From an uncultured Hyphomicrobiales bacterium (lineage in GTDB: Bacteria; Pseudomonadota; Alphaproteobacteria; Rhizobiales; Devosiaceae): a stretch of 64,000 nucleotides of DNA. This document shows positions 21,743 to 31,860 of this stretch, in pieces. Both the position numbers and the translations under genes were made by a program. Where the stretch lies: assembly GCA_903828145.1 (NCBI GenBank), contig CAIKKY010000007.1, positions 62,001 through 126,000 of the forward strand. The letters are read 5' to 3'. The first letter of the stretch is position 1, and every line of letters starts with the position of its first letter. The notes under the pieces were generated by a model. It was not told the origin of the DNA and made no database searches. It saw nothing but the letters and a program-made list of their open reading frames with translations.

Positions 21743-23911
21743 TTACAGGAAGCTTTGCGGGTCGATATCCACCTGAACACGCAGGTTTCCCGTCGCTTTC
21801 GGCCCTGCGCCCAACCAGAATCGCACATAGCCCGAGAGGTCGAACTCGCGCGGGCTCTGGGCCAATAGCCGCACCCTGTGCCGTCCACGGATCATGGAGA
21901 TGGGGGCATCGGCCGGACCAAAAAGTTTGAGCCCATCGGCCATGGGCGCCGCCGCCAGCATCGCCCTGGCATAGGCGAAAGTCGGATCATGCTCATTGCC
22001 CGAAATGATCAGCGCCGCCAGCCGCCCGAACGGCGGCATGCCACCGGCTTTCCGGGCAGCGATTTCGTGCTGGTAAAACGCCTCGCGGTCGCCCCGCACC
22101 ATGGCATCGAGCACCGTGTGCCTCGGGTGATAGGTCTGCAAAAACGCCTTGCCCGCCCGCGCCGCACGCCCGGCCCGCCCCGTCACCTGCGTCAGGATCT
22201 GAAACGTCCGTTCGGCCGCACGCGGGTCGCCCTTATCGAGGCCGAGATCGGCATCGAGGACGCCCACCAGCGTCAGCTTTTCGAAATGGTGCCCCTTGGC
22301 CACCAGTTGTGTGCCGATGATGAGGTCATACTCGCCCCGTCCGATCTCATCGAAACGGTCGCGGATCTGCTTGGCGCTGCCCATGTCCGACGACAGGATC
22401 ACCATGCGCGCGCCGGGGAACCGTGCCGCCGCCTCCTCGGCCACCCGCTCGATACCCGGGCCGACCGCCACCAGCGATTCGTCCGCCCCGCATTCGGCGC
22501 AGGCTTTCGGGGTCTTCTGGGTGTGTCCGCAATGGTGGCACATCAGCACGCCCCGGAACCGGTGCTCCACCAGCCAGGCCGTGCATTCGGGGCACTGGTA
22601 CTGGTGCCCGCAGGCCCGGCACAGGGTCAGCGGCGCATAGCCCCGGCGGTTGAGGAACAGCAGCGCCTGCTCGCCCCGGTCAAGTGTCGCAAACACCTCG
22701 CGCGCCAGCGTCGGGGCAATCCATTGCCCCTTGTCCGGCGGGTCTTCCCGCATATCGATGGCCTTCACGTCGGGCATCACCGCCTCGGCATAGCGCGAGG
22801 TCAGCTTCACATGGAGGTATCGGCCCGTATCGGCATTGTTCCGGCTTTCAACCGATGGCGTGGCCGACGCGAGAATCACCCGCGCACCGGCGAATCGCGC
22901 CCGCACCACCGCCGCGTCCCGCGCGTGATAATTCAGCCCATCCTGCTGCTTGTAGGCACCATCATGCTCCTCATCGAGCACCATCAGCCCCAGCTCACGG
23001 AAGGGAAGAAACAGCGATGACCGCGCGCCCACCACTGCACGCACCTCACCGCTCAGCACCCCGCGCCATATTCGGGCACGTTGCACAGGCGTCATGTCCG
23101 AGTGCCATTCGCCCGGCCGGGCCCCGAAGCGCTCGGTAAACCGGTTGAGAAACGTATTGGTCAGCGCGATTTCAGGCAACATCACCAGCGCCTGCCGCCC
23201 CGCCCGCAGCGTATCGGCCACCGCTTCAAAAAACACTTCGGTCTTGCCGGCTCCAGTGACGCCATCAAGCAGCGCCGCGCCGAACCGGTCCACCGGCATC
23301 TGCCGCAGATGCGCGAGCGCTTCGGCCTGCTCGGGGCTCAGCCGCGCCGGCTTCGCCTCAGGATCGGGCGGCAGCACCGGCGGCGGCGGCGGTGCCAGAA
23401 TGCGCTCTATCGCGCCCGAGCGCTCGAGACCCTCGACCACACTGGCCGACACCCCTGCCGCGCCAATCAGCGCCGGCTTCGCCCACAAGTCGCCATCCAT
23501 CAGCAGATCGAGCACCCGCTCACGCGCCGGTGTGAGCTTTTCGGGCTCGAGCCCTGTGCGCCGGAACGCCACAATGGGCCGTTCCGGGTCAAGTGCCTCG
23601 CGGCTCCTCAGCACGGCGCGCAGCACGAGCCCCGGCGGCGCCAGCGTATAGCGCGCCACCCAATCGACCGTCTGGCGCAACTCCGCACTGAGCGGCGGCA
23701 CGTCGAAAATTTCGGCAATGTCTTTCAACCGATTATGCGCGAAATTGTCCTTGGGCGCGCCCCAGACAACGCCCAGCGTCAGCCGCCCGATCAGCGGCAC
23801 GGCGACAATCGAGCCCGGTTCGACCCGCATACCCGCGGGCACACTATAGGAATAGGCCGTCTCCACCGAGACGCTCACCAAGACCGCAACAATGTCTGCC
23901 GGATCACTCAT
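21743..23911 (-). CDS. priA: Primosomal protein N' (replication restart helicase)
   Basis: 3'-5' DNA helicase that reloads the replisome at stalled forks. 722 aa. The N-terminal DNA-binding domain is followed by Walker A GVTGAGKT at 217-224 and DEEH at 313-316. A zinc module has eight cysteines (431, 434, 440, 443, 458, 461, 471, 474), then helicase motifs such as LVAKGHHFEKLTLVGVLDAD and QVTGRAGRA. Divergent from xerC. A complete, ordinary PriA. Confidence 0.98.
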   Translation of the reverse strand: MSDPADIVAVLVSVSVETAYSYSVPAGMRVEPGSIVAVPLIGRLTLGVVWGAPKDNFAHNRLKDIAEIFDVPPLSAELRQTVDWVARYTLAPPGLVLRAVLRSREALDPERPIVAFRRTGLEPEKLTPARERVLDLLMDGDLWAKPALIGAAGVSASVVEGLERSGAIERILAPPPPPVLPPDPEAKPARLSPEQAEALAHLRQMPVDRFGAALLDGVTGAGKTEVFFEAVADTLRAGRQALVMLPEIALTNTFLNRFTERFGARPGEWHSDMTPVQRARIWRGVLSGEVRAVVGARSSLFLPFRELGLMVLDEEHDGAYKQQDGLNYHARDAAVVRARFAGARVILASATPSVESRNNADTGRYLHVKLTSRYAEAVMPDVKAIDMREDPPDKGQWIAPTLAREVFATLDRGEQALLFLNRRGYAPLTLCRACGHQYQCPECTAWLVEHRFRGVLMCHHCGHTQKTPKACAECGADESLVAVGPGIERVAEEAAARFPGARMVILSSDMGSAKQIRDRFDEIGRGEYDLIIGTQLVAKGHHFEKLTLVGVLDADLGLDKGDPRAAERTFQILTQVTGRAGRAARAGKAFLQTYHPRHTVLDAMVRGDREAFYQHEIAARKAGGMPPFGRLAALIISGNEHDPTFAYARAMLAAAPMADGLKLFGPADAPISMIRGRHRVRLLAQSPREFDLSGYVRFWLGAGPKATGNLRVQVDIDPQSFL

Positions 23912-24068
23912 TTGTGCCCGCTTTGTTCACGGCGCAGGCGCCGAATGCAAGAAAAAAGGACGGCCGCGACAGACGACCCGGTGGATTTCTCCCGCCCCAG
24001 CCGGGAGCGACAACAGGTCCGCCCCCCACAGACACGGTTTGATAACAGAGCCGCGCTATCGTACCCGC

Positions 24069-24992
24069 ATGTCGCAGTTTCTTGCCCGCCCCGATCTCGT
24101 TGCGGCCATCGAGGATTGGCTTCGCCATCTGGCCTCGGTGCGCCGGGTCGCGCCGTTGACGCTCGAGGCCTATCGGCGCGACCTTGATCAGTTCGTGGCG
24201 TTTCTGGCCCCGCACCTGGGCGGCCCCGCCGATCTCGCCGCCCTCCGCGATCTCCGCGCCGCCGATTTCCGTGCCTTTCTGGCGCAGCGCCGCAACGAGG
24301 GCGTTGGGGCCCGTTCGCTTGGCCGCGCGCTCGCCGCCCTGCGCGGGTTCTTCCGGCATCTGGAGCGGCACGATCTCGGCTCGGCCGAGGCAATTTCCAC
24401 CCTGCGGACACCGCGCCAGCCGAAATCCCTGCCCAAGGCCCTCACCATCCCCGAGGCCAAATCAGTGCTGGGCGGCATCGATCACGTTGAAAACATCGCC
24501 TGGGTCATCGCGCGGGATACGGCGGTCATGGCCCTGCTTTATGGCGCCGGGCTGCGCATTTCCGAAGCGCTCGGGCTGAAAAAGGCCGATCTGGAGAGCG
24601 CTACGCTGCGCGTCACCGGCAAGGGGGGCAAGACCCGCCTGGTGCCCGTGCTGCCCGAAATCACGCGGCTGCTTGACGAATACCGCGCCCACCTGCCCTT
24701 CGCGCTCGGTCCCGATGACGTGATCTTTCGCGGCGAAAAAGGCGGTCCCCTGTCGCCGCGCATCATCCAGCTCAGGATCGCGTCCATGCGCTTCCATCTC
24801 GGCCTGCCGGAAAGCGCCACGCCCCATGCGCTGCGGCACAGCTTCGCGACCCACCTTCTGGGACGGGGCGGCGACCTGCGCACCATTCAGGAACTGCTGG
24901 GCCACGCCTCGCTCTCGACCACTCAGGTCTATACGGCTGTTGACACCGACCGGCTGCTGGCCGCCTATCGCGCCGCCCACCCCCGGGCCTGA
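24069..24992 (+). CDS. xerC: Tyrosine recombinase XerC
   Basis: Resolves chromosome dimers at dif with XerD. 307 aa. SAM-like N-terminal domain, then the catalytic set: Arg163 in GAGLRISEALGL, Lys in TGKGGKTR (185-188), HALR at 253-256, His279 in LGHASLSTTQVYT and Tyr288. The frame is open upstream for 59 codons, but ATG 24069 gives the family N-terminus. Location next to priA, core size and lack of phage genes favour XerC over a mobile integrase. Confidence 0.93.
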   Translation: MSQFLARPDLVAAIEDWLRHLASVRRVAPLTLEAYRRDLDQFVAFLAPHLGGPADLAALRDLRAADFRAFLAQRRNEGVGARSLGRALAALRGFFRHLERHDLGSAEAISTLRTPRQPKSLPKALTIPEAKSVLGGIDHVENIAWVIARDTAVMALLYGAGLRISEALGLKKADLESATLRVTGKGGKTRLVPVLPEITRLLDEYRAHLPFALGPDDVIFRGEKGGPLSPRIIQLRIASMRFHLGLPESATPHALRHSFATHLLGRGGDLRTIQELLGHASLSTTQVYTAVDTDRLLAAYRAAHPRA

Positions 24993-25015
24993 TCCCGCCA
25001 GCCTGGTAAGCCCCT

Positions 25016-25963
25016 ATGTCCGCCCCCCGCCCGCCTCGACATCCCTATCTTGGCGCCGCGCTTGCGCTCCTCGGGGCAGGTCTGTTCGCCACCAAGGGCA
25101 TTGTCATCAAACTGGCGATTGCCGAGGGCATCGACCCGCTGACCACCCTCACCTGGCGGATGATCGTGGCGGTGCCGATCTTCCTGACGGTCGGCATCAT
25201 CTACTACCGCCGCCAGCACCCTAAAGATGGGCCGCGCGTGCTGGACGGGCCGACGCTCATCCGCACCCTGCTGGTGGGTGTACTTGGCTATTATGTCGCG
25301 AGTTTCCTTGATTTTCAGGCGCTGGCCTTCATTTCGGCCCAGCTCGACCGGCTGATCCTCCTCACCTACCCGTTCTTCGTGGTGCTGTTCGGGGCGGTCT
25401 TCATGCGCCGCCGGGTCACCCCGCTGATGGTGGCCGCGCTGCTCGTTTCCTATGCGGGGATCGCGCTGATTTTCGCGCATGATCTCAGCATCGAGGGCAA
25501 GGACGTGCTCCTCGGCTCGGCGCTGGTTCTGGGGGCGGCCATCGCCTACGGCGCCTATCAGTTTCTGGCGAAGCCGCTGATCGACCGGCTGGGGCCCGAA
25601 CTCTTCACCTCGCTCGCCATGAGCGCGGCAGGGTTTTCGGTCATCCCGCATTTTCTGGTTACACACCCGGTCTCGGCACTGGCTGTCACCGGGCCGGGCT
25701 TCCTGCTGATGCTGGCCATCGGCACCATCGCCACGGTGCTGCCGGCCTATTGCACCTCGGCAGCCATCGGCCTCATCGGCTCGGAGCGCACGGCGGTCAT
25801 CGGCAATGTCTCGCCGGTCGTCACGGTGGCGCTCGCCATCGGCATTCTGGGCGAAACCTTCACCCCCTGGCACGCTCTCGGCACCGCCCTGGTGCTGAGC
25901 GGCGTCGTCCTCTTCACCCGCCGCGCGCGGCTGAAACCAGTTGAACCCGAGCTGGAGGGTTAG
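25016..25963 (+). CDS. DMT superfamily (EamA) transporter
   Basis: 315-aa inner-membrane protein with ten predicted hydrophobic segments in two EamA repeats. Examples are LGAALALLGAGLFATKGIVI at the start of the first repeat and LLGSALVLGAAIAYGAYQFL at the start of the second. Likely an exporter of small metabolites. It starts 23 bases after xerC and converges on lpd. The substrate is unknown. Confidence 0.92.
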   Translation: MSAPRPPRHPYLGAALALLGAGLFATKGIVIKLAIAEGIDPLTTLTWRMIVAVPIFLTVGIIYYRRQHPKDGPRVLDGPTLIRTLLVGVLGYYVASFLDFQALAFISAQLDRLILLTYPFFVVLFGAVFMRRRVTPLMVAALLVSYAGIALIFAHDLSIEGKDVLLGSALVLGAAIAYGAYQFLAKPLIDRLGPELFTSLAMSAAGFSVIPHFLVTHPVSALAVTGPGFLLMLAIGTIATVLPAYCTSAAIGLIGSERTAVIGNVSPVVTVALAIGILGETFTPWHALGTALVLSGVVLFTRRARLKPVEPELEG

Positions 25964-25985
25964 GGCTCGTGCCCCCCGCCTGACC

Positions 25986-27392
25986 TCAGATATGCAGCGC
26001 GCCGTCGCCGCACATCAGGGCGGCTTCGCGGATGGCTTCGCTCATTGTCGGATGGGCGTGGGTGGTGCGGGCCAGATCTTCGGCCGCGCCGGAGAACCCC
26101 ATCAGCACGGCGATCTCGTGGATCATTTCGCCTGCGTTCTTGGCCACGATCTGCGCCCCGAGCACACGGTCGGTCGTGGCGTCGGCCAGCACCTTCACAT
26201 AGCCCTGGGTCGCATGCATCGCCTTGGCGCGACCGTTCGCCGTATAGGGGAACTTGCCGATTTTGTACTCGATGCCCGCCGCTTTCAGCTCATCTTCCGA
26301 TTTGCCGATCCAGGCGACTTCCGGGTTCGTGTACATCACCGAGGGGATCAGCTCGTAATGGATCTGCGGCGATTGCCCGGCGATGATCTCAGCCACGGCC
26401 GCGCCATCATCCGAGGCCTTGTGCGCCAGCATGGGACCCGCCACCGCATCGCCAATGGCATAGATGCCCGGCACATTGGTCTGGAAATGCCCATCGGTTC
26501 GCACGCGCCCACGTTCATCAAGCGCCACGCCGACTACATCGAGCCCGAGACCGGTGGTGTAGGGTTTGCGGCCCACGGCCAACAGCACGGCGTCGGCCGA
26601 AATGGTCTTGGCTTCGCCGCCCGCCGCCGGTTCAACCGTGGCGGTCACACTGCCATCGGCATTGGTCACAACGCCCGTCACCTTGGCTGAAAGCTGGAAC
26701 GACATGCCCTGCTTTTGCAGGATGCGCTGCATCTGCCGCGCCGCTTCGCTATCGAGGCCGGGCAGGATGCGGTCGAGATATTCGACCACCGTGATTTTGG
26801 CCCCAAGCCGCGCCCACACCGAGCCGAGTTCGAGCCCGATAATGCCCCCGCCAATCACCAGAAGGTGCTTGGGCACCGCCTTGAAGCTGAGAGCGCCGGT
26901 GGAGCTGACCACCTTGTCTTCGTCAATGCTGATGCCGGGCAGTGACGCGGGAACCGAGCCCGTTGCAATCACGATGCTGCGGGTCTCGATGGTCTGCGCC
27001 GCTCCGGCTTCGGGCGTTACCAGCACCTTGCCCGGCGCAGTGATCGAGCCCGTGCCGCGGAAGGTGGTGATCTTGTTCTTGTTGAACAGGAATTCGATGC
27101 CCGACACATTCGCCGTCACCACCGCGTCCTTGTGGCCCATCATGGTGGCGAGGTCGAGTTCGGGCTTCACTTTGATACCAAGCCCGGCAAAGCCGGTGCT
27201 GGCTTCCTCGAACATTTCCGAGGCGTGCAGCAGGGCCTTCGAAGGAATGCAGCCGATATTGAGACAGGTACCCCCGAAGGTCGGCCACTTTTCGATGACA
27301 GCCACCTTCATGCCGAGCTGCGCCGCGCGAATGGCGCACACATAGCCGCCCGGGCCGCTGCCGATGACCGTGAGATCGAAAATATCAGCCAT
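25986..27392 (-). CDS. lpdA: Dihydrolipoyl dehydrogenase (E3)
   Basis: Flavoprotein that reoxidises dihydrolipoamide for 2-oxoglutarate dehydrogenase, and possibly other complexes. 468 aa from MADIFDLTVIGSGPGGYV. Redox disulfide Cys43/Cys48 in GGTCLNIGCIP; NAD site GGGIIGLELGSVWARLG; C-terminal THAHPTMSEA with the active His. Last gene of the mdh-suc-odhB block. A hairpin lies in the gap from odhB. Confidence 0.97.
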   Translation of the reverse strand: MADIFDLTVIGSGPGGYVCAIRAAQLGMKVAVIEKWPTFGGTCLNIGCIPSKALLHASEMFEEASTGFAGLGIKVKPELDLATMMGHKDAVVTANVSGIEFLFNKNKITTFRGTGSITAPGKVLVTPEAGAAQTIETRSIVIATGSVPASLPGISIDEDKVVSSTGALSFKAVPKHLLVIGGGIIGLELGSVWARLGAKITVVEYLDRILPGLDSEAARQMQRILQKQGMSFQLSAKVTGVVTNADGSVTATVEPAAGGEAKTISADAVLLAVGRKPYTTGLGLDVVGVALDERGRVRTDGHFQTNVPGIYAIGDAVAGPMLAHKASDDGAAVAEIIAGQSPQIHYELIPSVMYTNPEVAWIGKSEDELKAAGIEYKIGKFPYTANGRAKAMHATQGYVKVLADATTDRVLGAQIVAKNAGEMIHEIAVLMGFSGAAEDLARTTHAHPTMSEAIREAALMCGDGALHI

Positions 27393-27417
27393 GATAATCC
27401 CTGAAATCGAGGACAAA

Positions 27418-27437
27418 CGGGTGCCACAGGGCACCCG
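27418..27437 (-). other. Intergenic hairpin between odhB and lpdA
   Basis: Perfect 8-bp inverted repeat CGGGTGCC/GGCACCCG with an ACAG loop. On the minus strand it is followed by TTTGTCC, a weak T tract. It may act as a partial terminator or an mRNA-stability element that tunes E3 against E2. Confidence 0.5.
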
Positions 27438-27449
27438 CGAAACGGTGCA

Positions 27450-28667
27450 TCAGAGGTCGAGAACCAGCCGCTCGGGCGATTCAAGGCTTTCCTTGACCCG
27501 CACAAGGAAGGTGACCGCTTCCTTGCCATCGACAATGCGGTGATCATACGAGAGCGCCAGATACATCATCGGGCGGATGACGATCTGCCCGCCCACCACA
27601 ACCGGCCGTTCCTGGATTTTGTGCATGCCCAGAATGCCCGATTGCGGGGCATTGAGGATCGGCGTCGACATCAGCGAGCCATACACACCACCGTTCGAAA
27701 TGGTGAAGGTGCCGCCCTGCATGTCGGCCATCGACAACGCGCCATCGCGCGCGAGCTTGCCCAGCCGCGCAATGTCCTTCTCGATCTCGGCAATCGACAT
27801 CTGGTCGGCATTGCGCACCACCGGCACGACAAGGCCCTTTTCGGTGCCCACGGCCACCCCGACATGGGCGTAGTTCTTGAAGATCATGTCGTCGCCGTCG
27901 ATCTCGGCATTAACCGCCGGGATTTCCTTCAGCGCATGCGTTACCGCCTTGGTGAAAAAGCCCATGAAGCCGAGCTTCACGCCGTGCTTTTTCTCGAACA
28001 GGTCCTTGTACTGGTTCCGCAGGTCCATCACCGGCTTCATGTCCACCTCGTTGAAGGTGGTCAGCATGGCGGCCGTGTTCTGGGCATCCTTCAGACGGCG
28101 CGCGATGGTCTGGCGCAGGCGGGTCATCTTCACCCGCTCTTCGCGCCCGTCATCGCCAGCCGGGCTCGGCGCACGCGGGGCGGCCGGAACCGGCGCAGCG
28201 GCCGCTGATGCCGTTGCCACTTTCGGCGGCTTGGCGAGCGCTGCCAGCACGTCTTCCTTCAGCACCTGGCCACGCTTGCCCGAGCCATCAATGCTGTCGG
28301 CGGTCATCTTGGCCTCGGCCAGCATCTTCTGGGCCGACGGCGCAGGCGCAGGAGCCGCCGCCACGGGAGCCGCGGGCGCAGCCGCAACCGGCGCAGCGGC
28401 TTTAGCCGTCACCACGGCAGCGCCAGCGGCACCCGCCGTAATCGCCCCGATCAGGGCACCGACATTCACGGTATCGCCGGGCTTGGCCGCGATGCTTTCC
28501 AGCACGCCGCCAACCGGGGCCGGCACTTCGATCGTCACCTTGTCGGTTTCGAGTTCGACCAGCGGTTCATCGGCGGCAACAGCGTCGCCCACCTTCTTGA
28601 ACCACTGCCCAATGGTCGCCTCGGTAACGCTCTCGCCCAGCGTGGGCACCCGGATTTCAGTCGCCAT
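27450..28667 (-). CDS. odhB: Dihydrolipoyllysine succinyltransferase (2-oxoglutarate dehydrogenase E2)
   Basis: Core of the 2-oxoglutarate dehydrogenase complex. 405 aa. Lipoyl domain with the lipoylated Lys43 in [11 protein letters not shown], an Ala/Pro linker, a peripheral-subunit-binding segment (around 115-150, [19 protein letters not shown]) and a catalytic domain with [16 protein letters not shown]. It lies directly after sucA. The symbol sucB is a synonym. Confidence 0.98.
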   Translation of the reverse strand: MATEIRVPTLGESVTEATIGQWFKKVGDAVAADEPLVELETDKVTIEVPAPVGGVLESIAAKPGDTVNVGALIGAITAGAAGAAVVTAKAAAPVAAAPAAPVAAAPAPAPSAQKMLAEAKMTADSIDGSGKRGQVLKEDVLAALAKPPKVATASAAAAPVPAAPRAPSPAGDDGREERVKMTRLRQTIARRLKDAQNTAAMLTTFNEVDMKPVMDLRNQYKDLFEKKHGVKLGFMGFFTKAVTHALKEIPAVNAEIDGDDMIFKNYAHVGVAVGTEKGLVVPVVRNADQMSIAEIEKDIARLGKLARDGALSMADMQGGTFTISNGGVYGSLMSTPILNAPQSGILGMHKIQERPVVVGGQIVIRPMMYLALSYDHRIVDGKEAVTFLVRVKESLESPERLVLDL

Positions 28668-28706
28668 GATATCGGTCCTTCGCGGATCTTCGGATTAGGC
28701 CTCGCC

Positions 28707-31697
28707 TTACTTGGCGAAGGCCTCGTCAAGGAATGCCTGCAATTGCTGCAGGTGCGTCTTCATCAGCCCCGTGGCCGTGGCCGCCGAAGCAGCGCGGCCC
28801 ACGTAGCGCGGCCGCTTGCCGGTCTGGCCCAACTGGTCCAGCACCCAATCGACATAGGGCTGCACAAAGGCCCAGGCCCCCATGTTCTTGGGTTCTTCCT
28901 GGCACCAGACGATTTCGGCCTTTTTGAAGCGGCTCAGCTCATCGAGCAACGCCTTGGCCGGGAACGGATAGAGCTGTTCGAGCCGCAGCAGGTAGACATC
29001 GGAGATGCCGCGCTTTTCGCGCTCTTCGAGGAGGTCATAATAGACTTTGCCGGTACACAGCACGACGCGGCGGATCTGGTTATCCGGCGCCAGCTTGATG
29101 CTGGTCTTGGGCGCACCCGGGGTCTCGGCATCGTCCCACAGCAGCCGGTGGAACGTCGAGTCCGGCCCGAATTCGGTGAGCGACGACACGGCCCGCTTGT
29201 GCCTGAGCAGCGACTTCGGCGTCATCAGGATCAGCGGCTTGCGGAAGTCGCGTTTCATCTGCCGACGCAGGATGTGGTAGTAATTCGCCGGGGTCGTGCA
29301 ATTGGCGACCTGCATATTGTCCTCAGCGCACAATTGCAGATAGCGCTCGAGCCGCGCCGACGAATGCTCCGGCCCCTGGCCTTCATAGCCATGCGGCAAC
29401 AGCATCACGAGGCCCGACATGCGGAACCACTTGCGTTCGCCTGACGAGATGAACTGATCCACCACCACCTGCGCGCCGTTGGCGAAATCGCCAAACTGCG
29501 CTTCCCACAGGGTCAGCGTGTTCGGTTCGGCCAGCGAATAGCCATACTCGAACCCGAGCACCGCTTCTTCCGAGAGCATCGAGTTGATGACCTCGTAGCG
29601 CGCCTGATCGTCGGCAATGTGGTTGAGCGGCGTATAGCTCAAATCGGACAGCTGATCATTCAGCACCGAATGGCGCTGGCTGAACGTGCCGCGCTCGCAA
29701 TCCTGGCCCGAAAGCCGAACCCCGAGCCCTTCGCGCAGCAGCGTGGCAAAGGCCAGCGCCTCGCCGGTCGCCCAATCGATGCCTTCGCCGGTCTCGATCG
29801 AGGCCAGACGATTATCCATGAACCGCTTCACGGTCTTGTGGACATTGAAGCCCTCCGGCACAGCGGCGAGGCGCTGCCCGATATCCTTCAGCGTGGCCAT
29901 GTCCGTGCTGGTTTCACCACGGCGCGGCCCATCGGCCTCGGCGCGCTTCATGTCCTTCCACACGCCATCCAGCCAATCGGTCTTGTTGGGGCGGAAATTC
30001 TGGCCGGCTTCGAATTCGGTTTCGAGTTTGGCCCGCCAGGCGGCCTTCATGGCCTCAATGTCGTCCGCCGACACCAGACCTTCTGTGATGAGGCGCTGGG
30101 CATAGATATCGAGCGTCGATTGATGCTCACGGATCTTGGCGTACATCAGCGGCTGGGTGAAGCTCGGCTCGTCGCCTTCATTGTGCCCGAAGCGGCGGTA
30201 GCAGAACATATCGACGACCACTGGCCGCCCGAAGCGCTGGCGATATTCAACCGCCACCTTGGTGACGAAGACAACGGCTTCGGGGTCGTCGCCGTTCACA
30301 TGGAACACCGGCGCCTCGATCATCTTGGCCACATCGGTGGGATAGGGCGAGGAGCGCGACGACATCGGCGCCGTGGTGAAGCCGATCTGATTGTTGATGA
30401 CGAAGTGGATCGATCCACCCGTCCGATGGCCCTTGAGGCCGGAAAGCCCGAGGCACTCGGCCACGACGCCCTGCCCGGCAAAGGCAGCGTCGCCATGCAG
30501 CAGTAAAGGCAGCACCGTCGAGCGGTCCACCTGGCGCGGCTCGATGAACTTGCCATCAACCGCAGCCCACTGGTCCTGCTTGGCGCGGGCCTTGCCCAGC
30601 ACCACCGGGTCAACAATCTCAAGATGCGACGGATTGGCGGTCAGCGACAGGTGCACCGGGTGCCCGTCGAACTCGCGGTCCGCCGAGGCGCCGAGGTGAT
30701 ATTTCACATCACCCGACCCTTCGACTTCATCGGGGTAGAACGCGCCACCCTTGAACTCGTGGAACAGGGCGCGGTGCGGCTTCATCAGCACCTGGGTCAA
30801 CACGTTGAGGCGGCCGCGATGGGCCATGCCGAGCACAACGTCCTTCACGCCCAGCGCGCCACCGCGCTTGATGATCTGTTCGAGCGCCGGGATCAGCGCT
30901 TCGCCGCCATCGAGCCCGAACCGCTTGGTACCGGTGAACTTCACATCGAGGAACTTTTCAAAGCCCTCGGCCTCAACCAGCTTGTTGAGGATCGCCTTCT
31001 TGCCCTCGGGCGTGAACGAGATGGATTTGTCCGGCCCTTCGATCCGTTCCTGCAGCCATTGCTTCTGCTCGGGATCGGAGATGTGCATGAATTCGATGCC
31101 GACGGTCGAGCAATAGGTGCGCTTCAGCACATCGAGCATTTCGGGCACGGTCGCGTATTCGAGCCCGAGATAATTATCGATGAAAATCTTGCGCCCGTAA
31201 TCGGCTTCGGTGAAGCCATAGGTGCGCGGATCGAGTTCTGGCGCCGCATCGGGCGCCTTCAGCTGCAACGGATCGAGATCGGCATGCAGATGCCCGCGCA
31301 TCCGGTAGGCGCGGATCATCATGATGGCGTGGATCGAGTCACGCGTCGCCTGCAGCACGTCAATCGCCGTGGGCGCGGGCTTGCTGTCGGCCTTGGCCCG
31401 CTCCTGCAGCGCCTTCTGTGTCTTGACCTGAATCTCAGCCCAGTTGCCATCCATCGCCGAAACCAGATCGCCGGATTCGGCCTGCGGCCAATCGCGGCGC
31501 TGCCAGCTCGGGCCCTCAGCGCTTTTGGTTACATCGGCCGGGACATCTTCCAGCCGGGCAAAATAGCTCGCCCAGGTTGGGTCGATGCTGGCGGGGTCTT
31601 TTTGAAACCGCGCGTATAGATCCTCGATATAATCGGCGTTACCGCCGTAGAGGAAAGAGGAGAGCAAGAACTGTTCGTTCTTTTCCTGTCGGGTCAT
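28707..31697 (-). CDS. sucA: 2-oxoglutarate dehydrogenase E1
   Basis: Thiamine-diphosphate enzyme that decarboxylates 2-oxoglutarate and passes succinyl to the lipoyl arm of E2. 996 aa from MTRQEKNEQFLLSSFLYGGNADYIEDLY. GMAHRGRLNVL, the GDAAFAGQGVVAECLGLSGL segment and the C-terminal transketolase part (LPHGYEGQGPEHSSARLERYLQ) are all present. The open frame extends 41 codons further upstream, but the family N-terminus fixes Met at 31697. The ribosome site is weak. Confidence 0.97.
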   Translation of the reverse strand: MTRQEKNEQFLLSSFLYGGNADYIEDLYARFQKDPASIDPTWASYFARLEDVPADVTKSAEGPSWQRRDWPQAESGDLVSAMDGNWAEIQVKTQKALQERAKADSKPAPTAIDVLQATRDSIHAIMMIRAYRMRGHLHADLDPLQLKAPDAAPELDPRTYGFTEADYGRKIFIDNYLGLEYATVPEMLDVLKRTYCSTVGIEFMHISDPEQKQWLQERIEGPDKSISFTPEGKKAILNKLVEAEGFEKFLDVKFTGTKRFGLDGGEALIPALEQIIKRGGALGVKDVVLGMAHRGRLNVLTQVLMKPHRALFHEFKGGAFYPDEVEGSGDVKYHLGASADREFDGHPVHLSLTANPSHLEIVDPVVLGKARAKQDQWAAVDGKFIEPRQVDRSTVLPLLLHGDAAFAGQGVVAECLGLSGLKGHRTGGSIHFVINNQIGFTTAPMSSRSSPYPTDVAKMIEAPVFHVNGDDPEAVVFVTKVAVEYRQRFGRPVVVDMFCYRRFGHNEGDEPSFTQPLMYAKIREHQSTLDIYAQRLITEGLVSADDIEAMKAAWRAKLETEFEAGQNFRPNKTDWLDGVWKDMKRAEADGPRRGETSTDMATLKDIGQRLAAVPEGFNVHKTVKRFMDNRLASIETGEGIDWATGEALAFATLLREGLGVRLSGQDCERGTFSQRHSVLNDQLSDLSYTPLNHIADDQARYEVINSMLSEEAVLGFEYGYSLAEPNTLTLWEAQFGDFANGAQVVVDQFISSGERKWFRMSGLVMLLPHGYEGQGPEHSSARLERYLQLCAEDNMQVANCTTPANYYHILRRQMKRDFRKPLILMTPKSLLRHKRAVSSLTEFGPDSTFHRLLWDDAETPGAPKTSIKLAPDNQIRRVVLCTGKVYYDLLEEREKRGISDVYLLRLEQLYPFPAKALLDELSRFKKAEIVWCQEEPKNMGAWAFVQPYVDWVLDQLGQTGKRPRYVGRAASAATATGLMKTHLQQLQAFLDEAFAK

Positions 31698-31740
31698 TTT
31701 CCGCGTTGCGAAGCTTGTGGCCCCGCCACCCTTTTTAAAC

Positions 31741-31839
31741 GCCCGGGAAAACTCAACCGGGCAGATGTTTTGCGGGTCTATATTACCCGCGTTCCATTGT
31801 TGTGACGTTAACCGGGGCACGAAAATTGCCGTGTCCCGG
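31741..31839 (-). promoter_or_regulatory. Hairpin-rich leader between sucD and sucA
   Basis: Three inverted repeats in the 163-base gap: 31741-31746/31757-31762 (GCCCGG), 31772-31777/31785-31790 (GCGGGT/ACCCGC) and 31812-31820/31831-31839 (9 bp with one G-U). None has a T run. They could be mRNA processing or stability structures, or a leader that sets sucA expression. Confidence 0.4.
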
Positions 31840-31860
31840 TCCCTCAGATCGTTGGGCGCC

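Noticed and set aside
21878-23020. Long plus-strand open frame opposite priA
   Set aside because: It has Arg/His-rich composition without domains, and the minus-strand priA is complete. High G+C makes such antisense frames common.
24069-24992. Phage integrase
   Set aside because: Size, the priA-xerC context and lack of phage genes fit the housekeeping recombinase XerC.
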